DNA of 64,000 nt from Aquimarina spongiae (GTDB taxonomy: Bacteria; Bacteroidota; Bacteroidia; Flavobacteriales; Flavobacteriaceae), in NCBI RefSeq assembly GCF_900141785.1, contig NZ_FQYP01000008.1, positions 62,001-126,000 on the forward strand, written 5' to 3'. The notes beneath the pieces were generated by a model. The model worked only from the letters and a program-made list of their open reading frames with translations. It searched no databases and had not been told where the DNA came from. Both the position numbers and the translations under genes were made by a program. Of this stretch, positions 19,088 through 28,843 are shown piece by piece (position 1 is the first letter of the stretch; every line of letters starts with the position of its first letter).

Positions 19088-19687
19088 ATGAAAAAACTTC
19101 TTATACCAATTCTTATTATCGTAGCCATATTAGGGCTATTCTATTTTTTATTTGCCGGAAGGTATAACAATGCCATTCTACTACAGGAGGATGCCAAGAC
19201 TGCATGGTCTAATGTCGAAAGTGCTTATCAAAGACGAAGTGATCTTATCGGCAATCTGGTAAAAACGGTACAGGGTGCTGCGGACTTTGAACGCTCTACA
19301 CTCAAAGAAGTCGTAGAAGCAAGAGCCAAAGCTACTTCGGTCAACATAGACCCTAGTAATATCACTCCAGACCAAATGGCTCAATTTCAGCAAGCACAAA
19401 CGGGATTAACCTCTGCTCTATCCAGATTACTAGTTACCGTAGAGCGTTATCCTGATCTAAAAGCCAATCAAAACTTTTTGAATTTACAAACTCAATTGGA
19501 AGGTACCGAAAATCGAATCAATGTAGAACGCAATCGTTACAACGAAACCGTTGGACAGTTCAATAAATACATAAAAGTTTTTCCAAACAATATTATTCTA
19601 GGCCTATTCGGAAGTTTTGAGGAAATGGCAAGGTTCAAGGCCGACGAAGGTTCTGAAAAAGCGCCTGATGTGGATTTTGATTTTTAA
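19088..19687 (+). CDS. LemA family protein
   Basis: A 199-residue protein with an N-terminal membrane anchor (about residues 4-22) and the conserved LemA helical domain. Signature parts are AWSNVESAYQRRSDLIGNLV, ERYPDLKANQNFLNLQTQLE and ENRINVERNRYNE. Function in bacteria is poorly defined. LemA commonly sits beside TPM-domain genes, as here with two of them following at gaps of 3 and 0 bases, so a shared membrane role is likely. Confidence 0.9.
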   Translation: MKKLLIPILIIVAILGLFYFLFAGRYNNAILLQEDAKTAWSNVESAYQRRSDLIGNLVKTVQGAADFERSTLKEVVEARAKATSVNIDPSNITPDQMAQFQQAQTGLTSALSRLLVTVERYPDLKANQNFLNLQTQLEGTENRINVERNRYNETVGQFNKYIKVFPNNIILGLFGSFEEMARFKADEGSEKAPDVDFDF

Positions 19688-19690
19688 TAC

Positions 19691-20128
19691 ATGTCTGAAG
19701 TAGAAGATTTTCTAACCCAACAACAAGAACAGCAAATTATTGCTGCCATTAGGCATGCAGAAAGGCTTACCTCTGGGGAAATACGAGTCCATATAGAAAG
19801 TCATACCGATCTCGATGTATTAGAGAGAACAAGAGAAGTATTTCATCTTCTTAAAATGGATAATACCGAACAGCACAATGGTGTATTAATCTATGTGGCG
19901 GTAACCGACCATATGTTTGCAATCTACGGCGATAAAGGAATTCATGAAGTTGTTGGAGACGATTTCTGGAATAGTACCAGAGACGCTATTTTAACTAAAT
20001 TTAAGGAGAACAATTTTACACAAGGGTTAATTGATGGAGTACTCCTGGCTGGAGAAAAACTACAAAAATATTTCCCTTGGGAACATGGAGATATTAATGA
20101 ACTTCCTGACGAAATATCCAAAGGATAG
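19691..20128 (+). CDS. TPM-domain protein (first of two)
   Basis: A 145-residue TPM (YgcG/TPM_phosphatase) domain protein without a signal peptide or membrane anchor. Conserved blocks include LTSGEIRVHIE, NGVLIYVAVTDHMFAIYGD and GIHEVVGDDFW. TPM domains occur in envelope and photosystem repair proteins and in some cases show phosphatase activity. It starts 3 bases after lemA, and its stop is immediately followed by the start of the second TPM gene. Confidence 0.85.
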   Translation: MSEVEDFLTQQQEQQIIAAIRHAERLTSGEIRVHIESHTDLDVLERTREVFHLLKMDNTEQHNGVLIYVAVTDHMFAIYGDKGIHEVVGDDFWNSTRDAILTKFKENNFTQGLIDGVLLAGEKLQKYFPWEHGDINELPDEISKG

Positions 20129-20941
20129 ATGAAAAATACGCTGCAACAATTCATAATATCTTCTTTACTCATAACAATAACTATTGTATTAAGTAGCAAT
20201 ACTGCCTATTCACAACGCAATATACCTCCTAAACCATCTTTAGAAACTGCCGTTTACGATGACGCCACATTACTTTCTAATGCCGAGGTAAAACTACTTG
20301 AACGAAAATTGATCCGATATGCGGATACAACTTCCACCCAAATCGTTGTTGCTACTATTACTTCTTTACAAGGAGAAAATATTGGATTGTATGCCGCAGA
20401 ATGGGCTCATAAATGGGGCGTTGGACAAGAGAAAGAAGACAATGGTGTCTTTATTTTGGTGGCTAAAAACGACAGAAAAATATGGATCGCAACAGGTTAT
20501 GGAGTGGAAGAAAAATTGACCGATTTTACCTGTAAAACAATTATTGACGAAATCATTACTCCTGAGTTCAAAAAAGGGCGCTTCTATACTGGTCTGGACA
20601 AAGGAACGACAGCTATTTTTGAAGTTTTAGCTGGCACTTTTGATGGCAATAGAAAGTCTTCTAAAAAAAGCATCCCCATAGTACAGATCATTTTTCTGGT
20701 CGTCTTTTTTATTATCATTCTTAAAGCTTTTTCCAAAAGCAACCATGGAAATGACGGTAAAGGAAACCGCGGGAGAAGATCAGGAAGCGGCAGCCTTTTG
20801 GATGTTATCATCCTTAGCAATATGGGCCGTGGTAGTTATGGAGGAGGATCCTATGGCGGTGGTAGTTTTGGAGGAGGAGGTTTTGGTGGAGGCTTCGGCG
20901 GAGGAGGTTTTGGCGGCGGTGGAGCCGGAGGTAGTTGGTAA
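20129..20941 (+). CDS. TPM-domain membrane protein with Gly-rich tail
   Basis: A 270-residue YgcG-like protein: signal peptide (about residues 1-28, ending AYSQ), TPM domain (about 35-180), one membrane helix around IPIVQIIFLVVFFIIILKAF, then a low-complexity tail of repeated G-G-[SG]-[FY]-G units. The tail is typical of this family and is not a frame error. It starts directly after the stop of the previous TPM gene. It is the last gene of the M23-CapA-MerR-LemA-TPM-TPM run. Confidence 0.88.
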   Translation: MKNTLQQFIISSLLITITIVLSSNTAYSQRNIPPKPSLETAVYDDATLLSNAEVKLLERKLIRYADTTSTQIVVATITSLQGENIGLYAAEWAHKWGVGQEKEDNGVFILVAKNDRKIWIATGYGVEEKLTDFTCKTIIDEIITPEFKKGRFYTGLDKGTTAIFEVLAGTFDGNRKSSKKSIPIVQIIFLVVFFIIILKAFSKSNHGNDGKGNRGRRSGSGSLLDVIILSNMGRGSYGGGSYGGGSFGGGGFGGGFGGGGFGGGGAGGSW

Positions 20942-21160
20942 TTCTACCTGTTAGATCTTCCTAAATTAAAAACACTCTCTTGATTTTGATCATGCTGATT
21001 ACTTACTTTTCCCTAAAAACAACTTTTCTCTGTTCTTTCAAAGCGTTCTTATCATAACAAATTTTATTTCCTCATCACCTAAATTTAAGCCGCCCTAAAT
21101 TGTACAAATTAAGGCAACTCATCTTTCTACACTCTAAAATATTATATAGTTTAGATGCAA

Positions 21161-21170
21161 TCACCGGTGA
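21161..21170. promoter_or_regulatory. 10-bp palindrome in the leader of the peptide gene
   Basis: TCACCGGTGA is a perfect GC-rich palindrome in an otherwise AT-rich leader, 52 bases before the ATG of the small peptide gene. It may be an operator. A weak -7-like TAGTTTAG lies just upstream. The surrounding 280-base gap (20942-21221) holds no other gene I can support. Confidence 0.25.
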
Positions 21171-21221
21171 CAAGGTATCGCTGAAAACCTTTATAAAATG
21201 TAGGCACAAATAATCTTAATT

Positions 21222-21377
21222 ATGAAAAAATCTAGAAAAATTAAATTAAATCTAGACAAGCAAACTATTTCTAAGTTGGGTCAAAAAGCAATTAAAGGAG
21301 GACAACACTATACATGTACACCTACCTGTACTCAAACGGCCTTACACAGTAGATGTGGAAATCTGCAATGCTACTAA
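21222..21377 (+). CDS. Class I lanthipeptide-like RiPP precursor (orphan)
   Basis: A 51-residue open frame. The leader MKKSRKIKLNLDKQTISKL fits the Bacteroidota lanthipeptide/GG-leader precursor pattern (Lys-rich start, LxLxKxTIxxL) and ends in a double glycine at residues 26-27 (IKGG). The remaining 24 residues form a core rich in Thr, Ser and Cys (CTPTCTQTA...RCGNLQC): four cysteines and five Thr/Ser, suitable for lanthionine formation. No dehydratase, cyclase, radical SAM or peptidase-transporter gene is next to it, so modification would have to come from elsewhere. A transcription terminator follows. The frame and motifs are seen; the chemistry is inferred. Confidence 0.72.
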   Translation: MKKSRKIKLNLDKQTISKLGQKAIKGGQHYTCTPTCTQTALHSRCGNLQCY

Positions 21378-21453
21378 TGTTAGAGTAGAGATCACATAAC
21401 ATTTAGACTTATTTAGATACAGAAACAACTAAGTCTTTAGACTACAACAATTC

Positions 21454-21492
21454 AAAACAGTCTTGTCTTCACTGAAGCAAGGCTGTTTTTTT
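21454..21492 (+). terminator. Rho-independent terminator after the peptide gene
   Basis: A stem built from AAAACAGTCTTG (from 21454) and CAAGGCTGTTTT (from 21478), with one G-T pair and an inner CTTC/GAAG stem, followed by a run of T to 21492. It closes the peptide transcript before the convergent der gene. Confidence 0.8.
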
Positions 21493-21522
21493 ACCACTTA
21501 CTCTTGTTACGAGTTTAAATTG

Positions 21523-22830
21523 TTACTTCTTCCTGAAATACACCGAAACTGGAACCCCATGAAAATCAAATTCCTTACGCAACTGATTCTCAATAAATCG
21601 CTTGTAAGGATCTCTGATATATTGTGGTAAATTACAAAAGAATGCAAACTGTGGTTGCGGAGTAGGTAATTGTGTAATGTACTTGATTTTGATATATTTT
21701 CCTTTGTATGCAGGAGGTGGATTGTTTTCTATAATAGGCAACAATACATCATTAAGTTCGCTAGTTTTGATTTTTTTGGATCTATTTTTATAGACCTCAA
21801 CAGCAGTTTCTATAGCCTTATAGATACGTTGCTTTGTCAATGCTGAAATAAAAACAATCGGCACATCAGTAAAAGGCTCTATTTCTTTTTTGATGTACTT
21901 TTCGAAATCTTTGAGTGTATTGCTTTCCTTATTTTCAATAAGATCCCATTTGTTTACCAAAATTACTACTCCCTTTCTATTTCGTTCTGCCAGCCAAAAA
22001 ATATTTTGCACTTGCCCATCAAAACCTCTAGTGGCATCCAAAACTAACAAACATACATCACAATGCTCTATAGCTCTTACTGATCGCATTACTGAGTAGA
22101 ATTCCAGATCTTCTTTTACTTTTGATTTACGCCTTATCCCTGCCGTATCTACAAGGTTAAACTCAAATCCAAAACGATTGTATTTGGTATCGATAGCATC
22201 TCTAGTGGTCCCTGCTATATCTGTTACGATATATCGGTCTTCTCCGATCAACGCATTGATGAATGATGATTTTCCTGCATTAGGCCTCCCCACTACTGCA
22301 AATCGAGGTAATTCATCTTCTTCATCCTCTTCTTTCTCGGGTAATGCTTCTACCAAGGCATCCAAAAGTTCTCCTGTACCACTTCCGTTGATACTTGCAA
22401 TCGTGTAGTATTCTCCTAACCCTAAACTATAAAACTCTACTGCGTCTGCAGCTCTCTTGGCATTATCCACTTTATTTACGGCAAGAAACACAGGTTTATC
22501 CACTTTTCGTAGCAGTTTAGCTACATCTTCGTCCATTCCCGTAACTCCAGTTTCTACATCAACGATAAAGATAATTGCATCAGCCTCATCGATAGCCAAT
22601 TCAACTTGTTTATCTATTTCTGCCTCAAAAATATCATCACTACCTAGTACATATCCTCCTGTATCGATGAGAGAAAACTCAACCCCGTTCCAGTCACTCT
22701 TACCGTAATGGCGATCTCGTGTCACACCACTTACAGCATCTACAATAGCTTCTCTTCTTTTTATCAAACGATTAAAAAAAGTTGATTTCCCTACATTAGG
22801 TCTCCCTACAATTGCTACAATATTACTCAT
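21523..22830 (-). CDS. der: Ribosome-associated GTPase Der (EngA)
   Basis: A 435-residue double-GTPase of standard length. G1 motifs are [11 protein letters not shown] near the N-terminus and [11 protein letters not shown] in the second domain; NKVD and NKWD are the two G4 motifs; a KH-like C-terminal domain follows. Der is essential for 50S ribosomal subunit assembly. An acidic linker (EEDEEDE) separates the GTPase domains. It is on the same strand as era about 5 kb away, with two secreted-protein genes between them. Confidence 0.97.
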   Translation of the reverse strand: MSNIVAIVGRPNVGKSTFFNRLIKRREAIVDAVSGVTRDRHYGKSDWNGVEFSLIDTGGYVLGSDDIFEAEIDKQVELAIDEADAIIFIVDVETGVTGMDEDVAKLLRKVDKPVFLAVNKVDNAKRAADAVEFYSLGLGEYYTIASINGSGTGELLDALVEALPEKEEDEEDELPRFAVVGRPNAGKSSFINALIGEDRYIVTDIAGTTRDAIDTKYNRFGFEFNLVDTAGIRRKSKVKEDLEFYSVMRSVRAIEHCDVCLLVLDATRGFDGQVQNIFWLAERNRKGVVILVNKWDLIENKESNTLKDFEKYIKKEIEPFTDVPIVFISALTKQRIYKAIETAVEVYKNRSKKIKTSELNDVLLPIIENNPPPAYKGKYIKIKYITQLPTPQPQFAFFCNLPQYIRDPYKRFIENQLRKEFDFHGVPVSVYFRKK

Positions 22831-23139
22831 TTCGAGATCTTTCTAAATTTTGTGCAAAATTAGACTTTTTATTTTAGCAGACCATAGGATTTGTAATAGA
22901 TTAAAAATGAAGTGAAGTTTATAAAAAATAAAAAGCCCCACGGCCCGCGTTAAGGCCTATGGAACTTTTCATAATTGATAGTCAGTCAGTGAAATAATTA
23001 CTTACTTCAAAGATAGTATGTATTGTAGTGAAGTCGGTTACTGTAAAACAACAAAGTTTTTATGGAAGTAATTTAACATAACATTTAACTATTTTAGAAA
23101 CAAAGCTTTAACCCAACTTTTACCAATTAAACAACACAA
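22831..23139. other. 309-base intergenic region
   Basis: AT-rich, with no open frame I can support. It contains one GC-rich island at about 22935-22962, described separately as a possible terminator, and otherwise should hold the der promoter. Confidence 0.6.
22926..22963 (-). terminator. Possible terminator downstream of the choice-of-anchor I gene
   Basis: On the minus strand an imperfect GC-rich hairpin (core GGCC/GGCC, 22942-22956 region) is followed by a T-rich stretch (complement of 22921-22934). The outer stem has mismatches and a bulge, so this is a moderate call. Confidence 0.4.
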
Positions 23140-24666
23140 CTATTTACTGATTTCGTAGATCGCAATGGTATTTGAAACTTCATGAGTCGCTATCAAAAGA
23201 TCTTTTCCTGTGGGACTATCTGATGCCTTCACTACAATTAATCCTTCTGGACTAATATCATTTGCATCTCTAAGCCACTCTATAAACCTTGGGTTATAAG
23301 GATTTGACATATCATATACCATTACTCCTCCCGTACGTTCTAATCCTACAAATAATAAAGTTCTATTCCCCACTCTAAGGGTTACTACCGCTTCAGGTTC
23401 TGCTCCTTTGTCATCAGATCTTTTATCAGCTTCGCTTCCTTCGTTATTATTAAAAGCACTTGGGTCGATATCAAAAACAGTTTTTCCGATTTGATCTCCA
23501 CTATCAAAAATCAGTGACCCCGAGGTAGACCAAATACTGAAAGATCTTCCGCCGTAGGCATAAATTTCATCAAAATCCCCATCTCCATCGGTATCACCAT
23601 TTGCTGTAGTTGTTTTTAATCTTCCCAGGTTCTCATCCAATTGTAATACGTCTGCATCAGGAAAAACGGCAGGATCTAGAACAAGATCTTTTACTCTTTC
23701 CTCTTCAGAATAGCCATCGTAATCTCTTGCATCGCCTTCGTTTGCTGTTATTAAAAACCCAGCTCCTCTAATGTTGGTATAGGTTATCGCATCTGGATGA
23801 TAGAAACCATATACTGGCCAATTCTGGAAGTTTCCTACGATATCGTCTTTATCACTTGCGTCGATTTGATTTTCAGGAAGGGCGTAATTTTTAACTCCCA
23901 GACCTACAATATCTCTAATCGATTTTGAATTCAGATCAACGATAGCAATTCCGTTATTTTCTTGTAAAGTAACATAGGCAGTTCTCGAATCCTTGGAGAT
24001 AGCGATATACTCTGGCTCTACATCTTGTGCAAATGTAGCTCCTGGTCCAAATACCCTGAAATGGTTTCCAGTACTAGCAACACTAAAGGCATTGAATCCA
24101 ACATTAAAAACTTCGTCTGTAAGCGCGTTAATAATAGTAATAGACCCTTCTGGATCATTAGTATATAAATCGTCTGGTTCTCCTTCGTTTGCAGCCACTA
24201 TAAATTTTCCATTAGGACTAAAGGTTACCATATCTGGAAGAGGTCCCGCAGGATACGTATTTAGCAATTGCTGAGAATCTGAATTATAAGTAGCAACAAC
24301 CCCATTTGCTTGCTTGTTTGCTGCGTTTTCTAAAGCTACTGCTACTACTCCATTTTGAACAGCAACACTATTGGGTATTCCCGAAAGTGCTATGCTGGCT
24401 CCTTTTACAGGTGTAGAAGGGTCTGTAATATCCCAAACAGAAAGTTCTGCTTCGTTGGGGTTTACTATAAATAATTTTCCAGTACGAGCGTCGAATGCCG
24501 AGATTTCGGCAAATCCTTCGTCGCCACTACCATTACTAAAGCCTCCTATTTTTGTAAAACTAAGATTTTGAGAGCCACCCCCGCCTTGAAAATCATCAAG
24601 ATCACAGGAGCTTAAAACTCCCATAGTGATGGCTGCAAAAAGAAATGATTTGTTAAAAAGTTTCAT
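23140..24666 (-). CDS. Choice-of-anchor I lipoprotein (beta-propeller)
   Basis: A 508-residue protein with a lipoprotein signal ending LSSC (C20) and a Gly-rich linker. The rest is a seven-bladed-propeller-like repeat protein of the choice-of-anchor I / LVIVD type, with segments such as GNQFQNWPVYGFYHPDAI-like and ITANEGDARDYDGYSEEER. Related proteins are surface or secreted phosphatase-associated proteins; here no phosphatase domain is present. It is probably an outer-membrane lipoprotein. It lies between der and era genes together with another secreted protein. Confidence 0.75.
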   Translation of the reverse strand: MKLFNKSFLFAAITMGVLSSCDLDDFQGGGGSQNLSFTKIGGFSNGSGDEGFAEISAFDARTGKLFIVNPNEAELSVWDITDPSTPVKGASIALSGIPNSVAVQNGVVAVALENAANKQANGVVATYNSDSQQLLNTYPAGPLPDMVTFSPNGKFIVAANEGEPDDLYTNDPEGSITIINALTDEVFNVGFNAFSVASTGNHFRVFGPGATFAQDVEPEYIAISKDSRTAYVTLQENNGIAIVDLNSKSIRDIVGLGVKNYALPENQIDASDKDDIVGNFQNWPVYGFYHPDAITYTNIRGAGFLITANEGDARDYDGYSEEERVKDLVLDPAVFPDADVLQLDENLGRLKTTTANGDTDGDGDFDEIYAYGGRSFSIWSTSGSLIFDSGDQIGKTVFDIDPSAFNNNEGSEADKRSDDKGAEPEAVVTLRVGNRTLLFVGLERTGGVMVYDMSNPYNPRFIEWLRDANDISPEGLIVVKASDSPTGKDLLIATHEVSNTIAIYEISK

Positions 24667-24783
24667 TGTCGATACGTTTTGTGTGATTAAAACCTCAAAT
24701 GTTGGTATCTAATATTTCTTTAATGTTATCCAAAAGCTAAATAACATCAAGCCATCTTTGATCTAATATTACCTTTTTGTAAC

Positions 24784-24813
24784 AAAAAAAGGCCCACTTT
24801 AATAGCAGGCCTT
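24784..24813 (-). terminator. Terminator after the choice-of-anchor A gene
   Basis: On the minus strand AAGGCC (complement of 24808-24813) and GGCCTT (complement of 24789-24794) flank a loop and are followed by a T-run (complement of 24784-24790). It lies about 30 bases beyond the stop of the large T9SS protein. Confidence 0.8.
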
Positions 24814-24844
24814 ATCTTTTATGGGTTTAGTTTCTCTGGATATA

Positions 24845-27586
24845 TTAGTCTACGACAAATCGTTTCACCATATTAAATCCATCATCTCCTTTGATACTAA
24901 TCATATAAATACCTGACGATAATTTTGGGAAATCGATAAGACTCACCTCCATAGTTACTTCTCCTGCTGTCATGTTTTTGGTGATTACTGGTCCCATTGC
25001 TCTTCCTGATAAGTTATATACAGATACTCTTACAAATTGGCTTTGTTCTAAGGAAAGATTTACCTTAAGATCATCTGTAGGTTTCAATAAAGTAGGGAAC
25101 ACACTAGCTGTTCTAACAGTATCTCCACCACCACAATCTTTTACAATAACCATTACTTCAGCAGTACCTTCACACGCACCTAATGTAATAGTAACAGAAT
25201 AACTCGTGGTTACTGTAGGAGCAACCGTAATAGACCTGGTTGTTTCTCCGGTAGACCATAGATAGGTTTCACCTGGAGAAGCCGTTAATGTCACTGCATT
25301 TTTTGCAAAACTAGTTGTACCTCCTCCTCCATCAGTACAAATTACCTGGTCTTCTCCGGCAGAAACTCTTAGTCTGTTAACCGCTACAAAAACCTCATCT
25401 GTGGCAGTACAACTCCCTTTGCTTACGATAACAGCGTAATTGACATCTGTGGTTGGAGAAACTGTGATAGACTGAGTAATTTCTCCAGTTGACCATTCAT
25501 AGGTATCACCTTCAGTGGCTGTAAGAGTTATTGTATCTCCCACACATATAGATTGATCATCTCCTAAATCAACTTCAAAATCTGCTACAATTACTTTTAC
25601 GTTATCGGTTCCCGAACAATCTCCAGTATTCACTGTTACCGAGTACATTGTTGTTGCTCCCGGAGCCACCGTTATCGATTGCGTAGTTTCACCATTAGAC
25701 CATTCATAGGTATCACCCTCGGTAGCGGTAAGAGTCACCTCTTCACCAGCACAAATGGTTTGATCATCTCCTGCACTTACCACCGGCGAATCATCAAAGG
25801 TTACAGAAACTTCATCGGTAGCCTCGCAATCTGCACAGTCTTTTACGGTAACTGTATAGGATCCAGACTCTGTAACTGATATCGTAGGTGTTGTTTCTCC
25901 TGTTGACCACAAATAGGTAACTTCATTATTCTCAGAAGTAATACAATCTCCAATATTGATATTAAAATCTCCTCTATTAAAATCATTGTCTGTAGTATTA
26001 AACCATCCTGAAGCTCCATACCTTCCTAATTCGTCTTCGGTAACGTTGGCTCCATTTCCTAACTGGAAAGCTGGTCCCATTCTAGAAATATCAAAAGACC
26101 AGGAACCATCTGTATTTGATATTGTTCCTGTTACTTCGGTATAATAAATCCATCCATCTGTGTTTTCTGTATTACAAAAATGGTCTTTAGGGCTTCCCGC
26201 AGGAGTATTGGTTGTTCTTCCTGAATAGGTTACATCTACAGTCAAAGTTATTTGAGCATCATCATTATCAGCAACAGATCCTTTTAAGGTTGCTGTTCCG
26301 TTATCTAACTCCTCCCATTTGAGGTCGATATTACTATATCTTTTTACAATATCGTTTCCATCATCTTTTAGCCATAACACATACTCAAAGTTTTTCCCAC
26401 AACGAGCAGTATTTTCTATATCATATGTTCCTGTGCAATCATTACAGGTAGAAGGATTTGAAACAGAGGCTGATAGCACAACCTCGTCAACTCCACAAAC
26501 TGACACATCCTCTCCTGCATCTACTGCAAGCAAACAGGTTGGAGTTTCGGGATCTATACATGGTTCAAAAGGATGGTGATGTAACTCTCCTTGATTGTGA
26601 TAATAGTTATTAGCAATCACTTGCCCGTTAATATTTCCTGAAGAGTTTTTTATAACATCTGCCTCTGGAGCAAATAAGGTTCCTACCAAAGTTCCTCCTC
26701 CGTTCAAGGTTACCTTTCTCGCGTTGTAAAAATTCCATAAAATAAAGCGCCCATGCTGATCACCAATATTGTTCATATTAAATACTGTCCATTCAAAATC
26801 TGATGGAGCATCTACATTGATTACCAATGGAGTTGTTACATTTGGAGCATTTTCGAAAGTCATATAGGGCAACCCTAAAAGCTCATTTGCCGAAAGATTT
26901 AAAACATTTACTTGATTAGCAGCAAGTGTAATTTTATAGTCTGAAGTCACTGTAACATTAGCTTGTAATGCACTCCAAGAAGTTGATTTGGTCTTGAAAC
27001 TCTCGAAAGCTCCTGCAAAATCTATAAGATTACTTTTTCCCACGGTAACTCCGTTCTGCTTCCTTTGTACCTGAATTCTAGGTTTGGCATCGTAACTCCC
27101 AGATGTGATTCGGGTGTTTACCGAAGCACTATTAAGATCTACATCATGAACTGAAGAACCATTAAGGTTTCCAACTTTTACATAACCGTGATTCAAATGA
27201 ATTCCTTCTCCGGATTCGTAGTGAATTACACCTCCTACGATCAAAGAAGAAGGTTCGCTATCACCATTAAAATAATTTTCACCTCCCGCATGTGCGGCTA
27301 AAGTAATAATGCCTTTCATTGTTAAATCACCTCCTAGTGCGATAGGTCCCTCTGTATCTCCTCCTTTTACATAAGTTTCATTTCTTACAAAGGCATTAAA
27401 TCCAAGACTAGCGTGTATCGCATTCTGGCAATTCGTATCTGGATCAGGGGTGTTTTTTCCTTTTTTACCAGCATCCAGAGTATTGAATCCTGAAAAAAGA
27501 ATAAAGATCATCAGTAAGCTACTAAAGCACATATAAGAAAATGCTCTCTTACTATATCCGTTAAGTGTTCTTGTAATTTTTGACAT
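24845..27586 (-). CDS. Large secreted choice-of-anchor A protein with T9SS sorting domain
   Basis: A 913-residue protein with an N-terminal export signal (hydrophobic stretch around residues 16-35). Residues about 52-345 form a choice-of-anchor A domain (ALGGDLTMKG, LIVGGVIHY, VIANNYYHNQGELHHHPFEP). Three to four immunoglobulin-like repeats follow, with the recurring pattern TATEGDTYEWS-GETTQSITV, in about 570-810. The C-terminus (about 825-913) is a T9SS type A sorting domain. It is predicted to be exported and anchored on the surface, probably as an adhesin or matrix protein. A terminator follows at 24784-24813. Confidence 0.83.
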   Translation of the reverse strand: MSKITRTLNGYSKRAFSYMCFSSLLMIFILFSGFNTLDAGKKGKNTPDPDTNCQNAIHASLGFNAFVRNETYVKGGDTEGPIALGGDLTMKGIITLAAHAGGENYFNGDSEPSSLIVGGVIHYESGEGIHLNHGYVKVGNLNGSSVHDVDLNSASVNTRITSGSYDAKPRIQVQRKQNGVTVGKSNLIDFAGAFESFKTKSTSWSALQANVTVTSDYKITLAANQVNVLNLSANELLGLPYMTFENAPNVTTPLVINVDAPSDFEWTVFNMNNIGDQHGRFILWNFYNARKVTLNGGGTLVGTLFAPEADVIKNSSGNINGQVIANNYYHNQGELHHHPFEPCIDPETPTCLLAVDAGEDVSVCGVDEVVLSASVSNPSTCNDCTGTYDIENTARCGKNFEYVLWLKDDGNDIVKRYSNIDLKWEELDNGTATLKGSVADNDDAQITLTVDVTYSGRTTNTPAGSPKDHFCNTENTDGWIYYTEVTGTISNTDGSWSFDISRMGPAFQLGNGANVTEDELGRYGASGWFNTTDNDFNRGDFNINIGDCITSENNEVTYLWSTGETTPTISVTESGSYTVTVKDCADCEATDEVSVTFDDSPVVSAGDDQTICAGEEVTLTATEGDTYEWSNGETTQSITVAPGATTMYSVTVNTGDCSGTDNVKVIVADFEVDLGDDQSICVGDTITLTATEGDTYEWSTGEITQSITVSPTTDVNYAVIVSKGSCTATDEVFVAVNRLRVSAGEDQVICTDGGGGTTSFAKNAVTLTASPGETYLWSTGETTRSITVAPTVTTSYSVTITLGACEGTAEVMVIVKDCGGGDTVRTASVFPTLLKPTDDLKVNLSLEQSQFVRVSVYNLSGRAMGPVITKNMTAGEVTMEVSLIDFPKLSSGIYMISIKGDDGFNMVKRFVVD

Positions 27587-27961
27587 TGGTAGTTGTGTTT
27601 ATACATTCAAAAATTTGAATCGTTAGTTTATTTTTGGGTTTGTTATTCTGAAAAGAAGTTCGTTAAGACCACAATACAATCATCCCAGGCTTTACGCAAG
27701 GGTTATTTTTATTGCTACAAAAAGAATATTTGTTTAACTAGCTGACAGGTCCTATTGAAGAAGTGTTCACGTTTCATATTTTGGGGCTTTAATGTAAATT
27801 TGGACCGCTAATTTATGCATTACCAATTGAATGTCAACACCATTACAACCAAAAAACGTTAAAAACACTTTTTTCTGCTTTAAAAAGCAAATCGAAATAT
27901 TTTTGAGTAGTATTTAACTTACAAATTTATATTCAAACCAATAAAAATCAACAGATTACAA
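27587..27961. other. 375-base intergenic region
   Basis: AT-rich spacer between era (27962) and the large T9SS gene (starting at 27586). I see no supportable gene, repeat or RNA. It must contain the promoter for the T9SS gene, but no clear TTTG-N20-TAnnTTTG pair stands out. Confidence 0.5.
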
Positions 27962-28843
27962 TCACTTATTGTATCCAAAACGTTTTAGTTGATTTTGGTT
28001 ACTACGCCAATTTTTATTGATTTTCACATACAATTCAATATGAATTTTCTTACCAAAAAACTTTTCTAATTCTTTTCTGGATTCTACCCCAACTCTTTTT
28101 AGTGCACTACCTTTATGACCAATAATAATTCCTTTCTGTGAATCTCTTTCTACCATGATTACAGATCGGATTCTGATGATATCATCATCTTCAAAAAATT
28201 CTTCTGTTTCTACCTCGACGGCATACGGAATTTCCTTTTTATAATGTAGAAGAATTTTCTCTCGTATAGTTTCATTCACAAAGAAACGCTCCGGTTTGTC
28301 CGTCAATTGATCTTTGGGGTAAAAAGGTGGAGATTCTGGCAATAAGCCTACCAATCGATCAAACACCTCTTTTACATTAAAGTTTTCTAAGGCCGATATG
28401 GGATAAATTTCTGCATTAGGAACCTTTTGCGACCAGAATACTACCTGCTCTTCTAATTTTTCCTGATCGGATCGATCTATTTTATTGATCAGTAATAAGA
28501 CCGGAATCTTTGCATGGGTTATTTTCTTAAAAAAAGCTTCATCTTTAAGTGCCTTTTCTCCTATTTCAACCATATAGATCAACACATCTGCATCCTCGAA
28601 GGCGGATTTTACAAAATCCATCATTGACTCCTGCAATTCGTAAGCAGGTTTGATGATTCCGGGAGTATCTGATAGAATAGCCTGAAAATCATCTCCGTTT
28701 ACTATTCCCAAAATCCTATGTCTTGTCGTCTGTGCCTTAGAAGTTATGATCGATAACTTTTCTCCTACAAAAGCATTCATCAATGTAGATTTACCTACAT
28801 TAGGATTACCAATAATATTTACAAACCCCGCCTTATGCGCCAT
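27962..28843 (-). CDS. era: GTPase Era
   Basis: A 293-residue Era GTPase started at the ATG at 28843 (MAHKAGFVNIIGNPNV); the longer frame to 28885 begins with TTG and adds residues outside the family alignment. GTPase motifs are GNPNVGKSTLM, DTPGI and NKID. The C-terminal KH domain has IIGHKGSALKRVG. Era binds the 3' end of 16S rRNA and is essential for 30S assembly. Confidence 0.95.
   Translation of the reverse strand: MAHKAGFVNIIGNPNVGKSTLMNAFVGEKLSIITSKAQTTRHRILGIVNGDDFQAILSDTPGIIKPAYELQESMMDFVKSAFEDADVLIYMVEIGEKALKDEAFFKKITHAKIPVLLLINKIDRSDQEKLEEQVVFWSQKVPNAEIYPISALENFNVKEVFDRLVGLLPESPPFYPKDQLTDKPERFFVNETIREKILLHYKKEIPYAVEVETEEFFEDDDIIRIRSVIMVERDSQKGIIIGHKGSALKRVGVESRKELEKFFGKKIHIELYVKINKNWRSNQNQLKRFGYNK

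Noticed and set aside
20830-20938. Gly-rich repetitive DNA at the end of the TPM gene as a repeat element
   Set aside because: It is in-frame low-complexity coding sequence normal for YgcG-like proteins.
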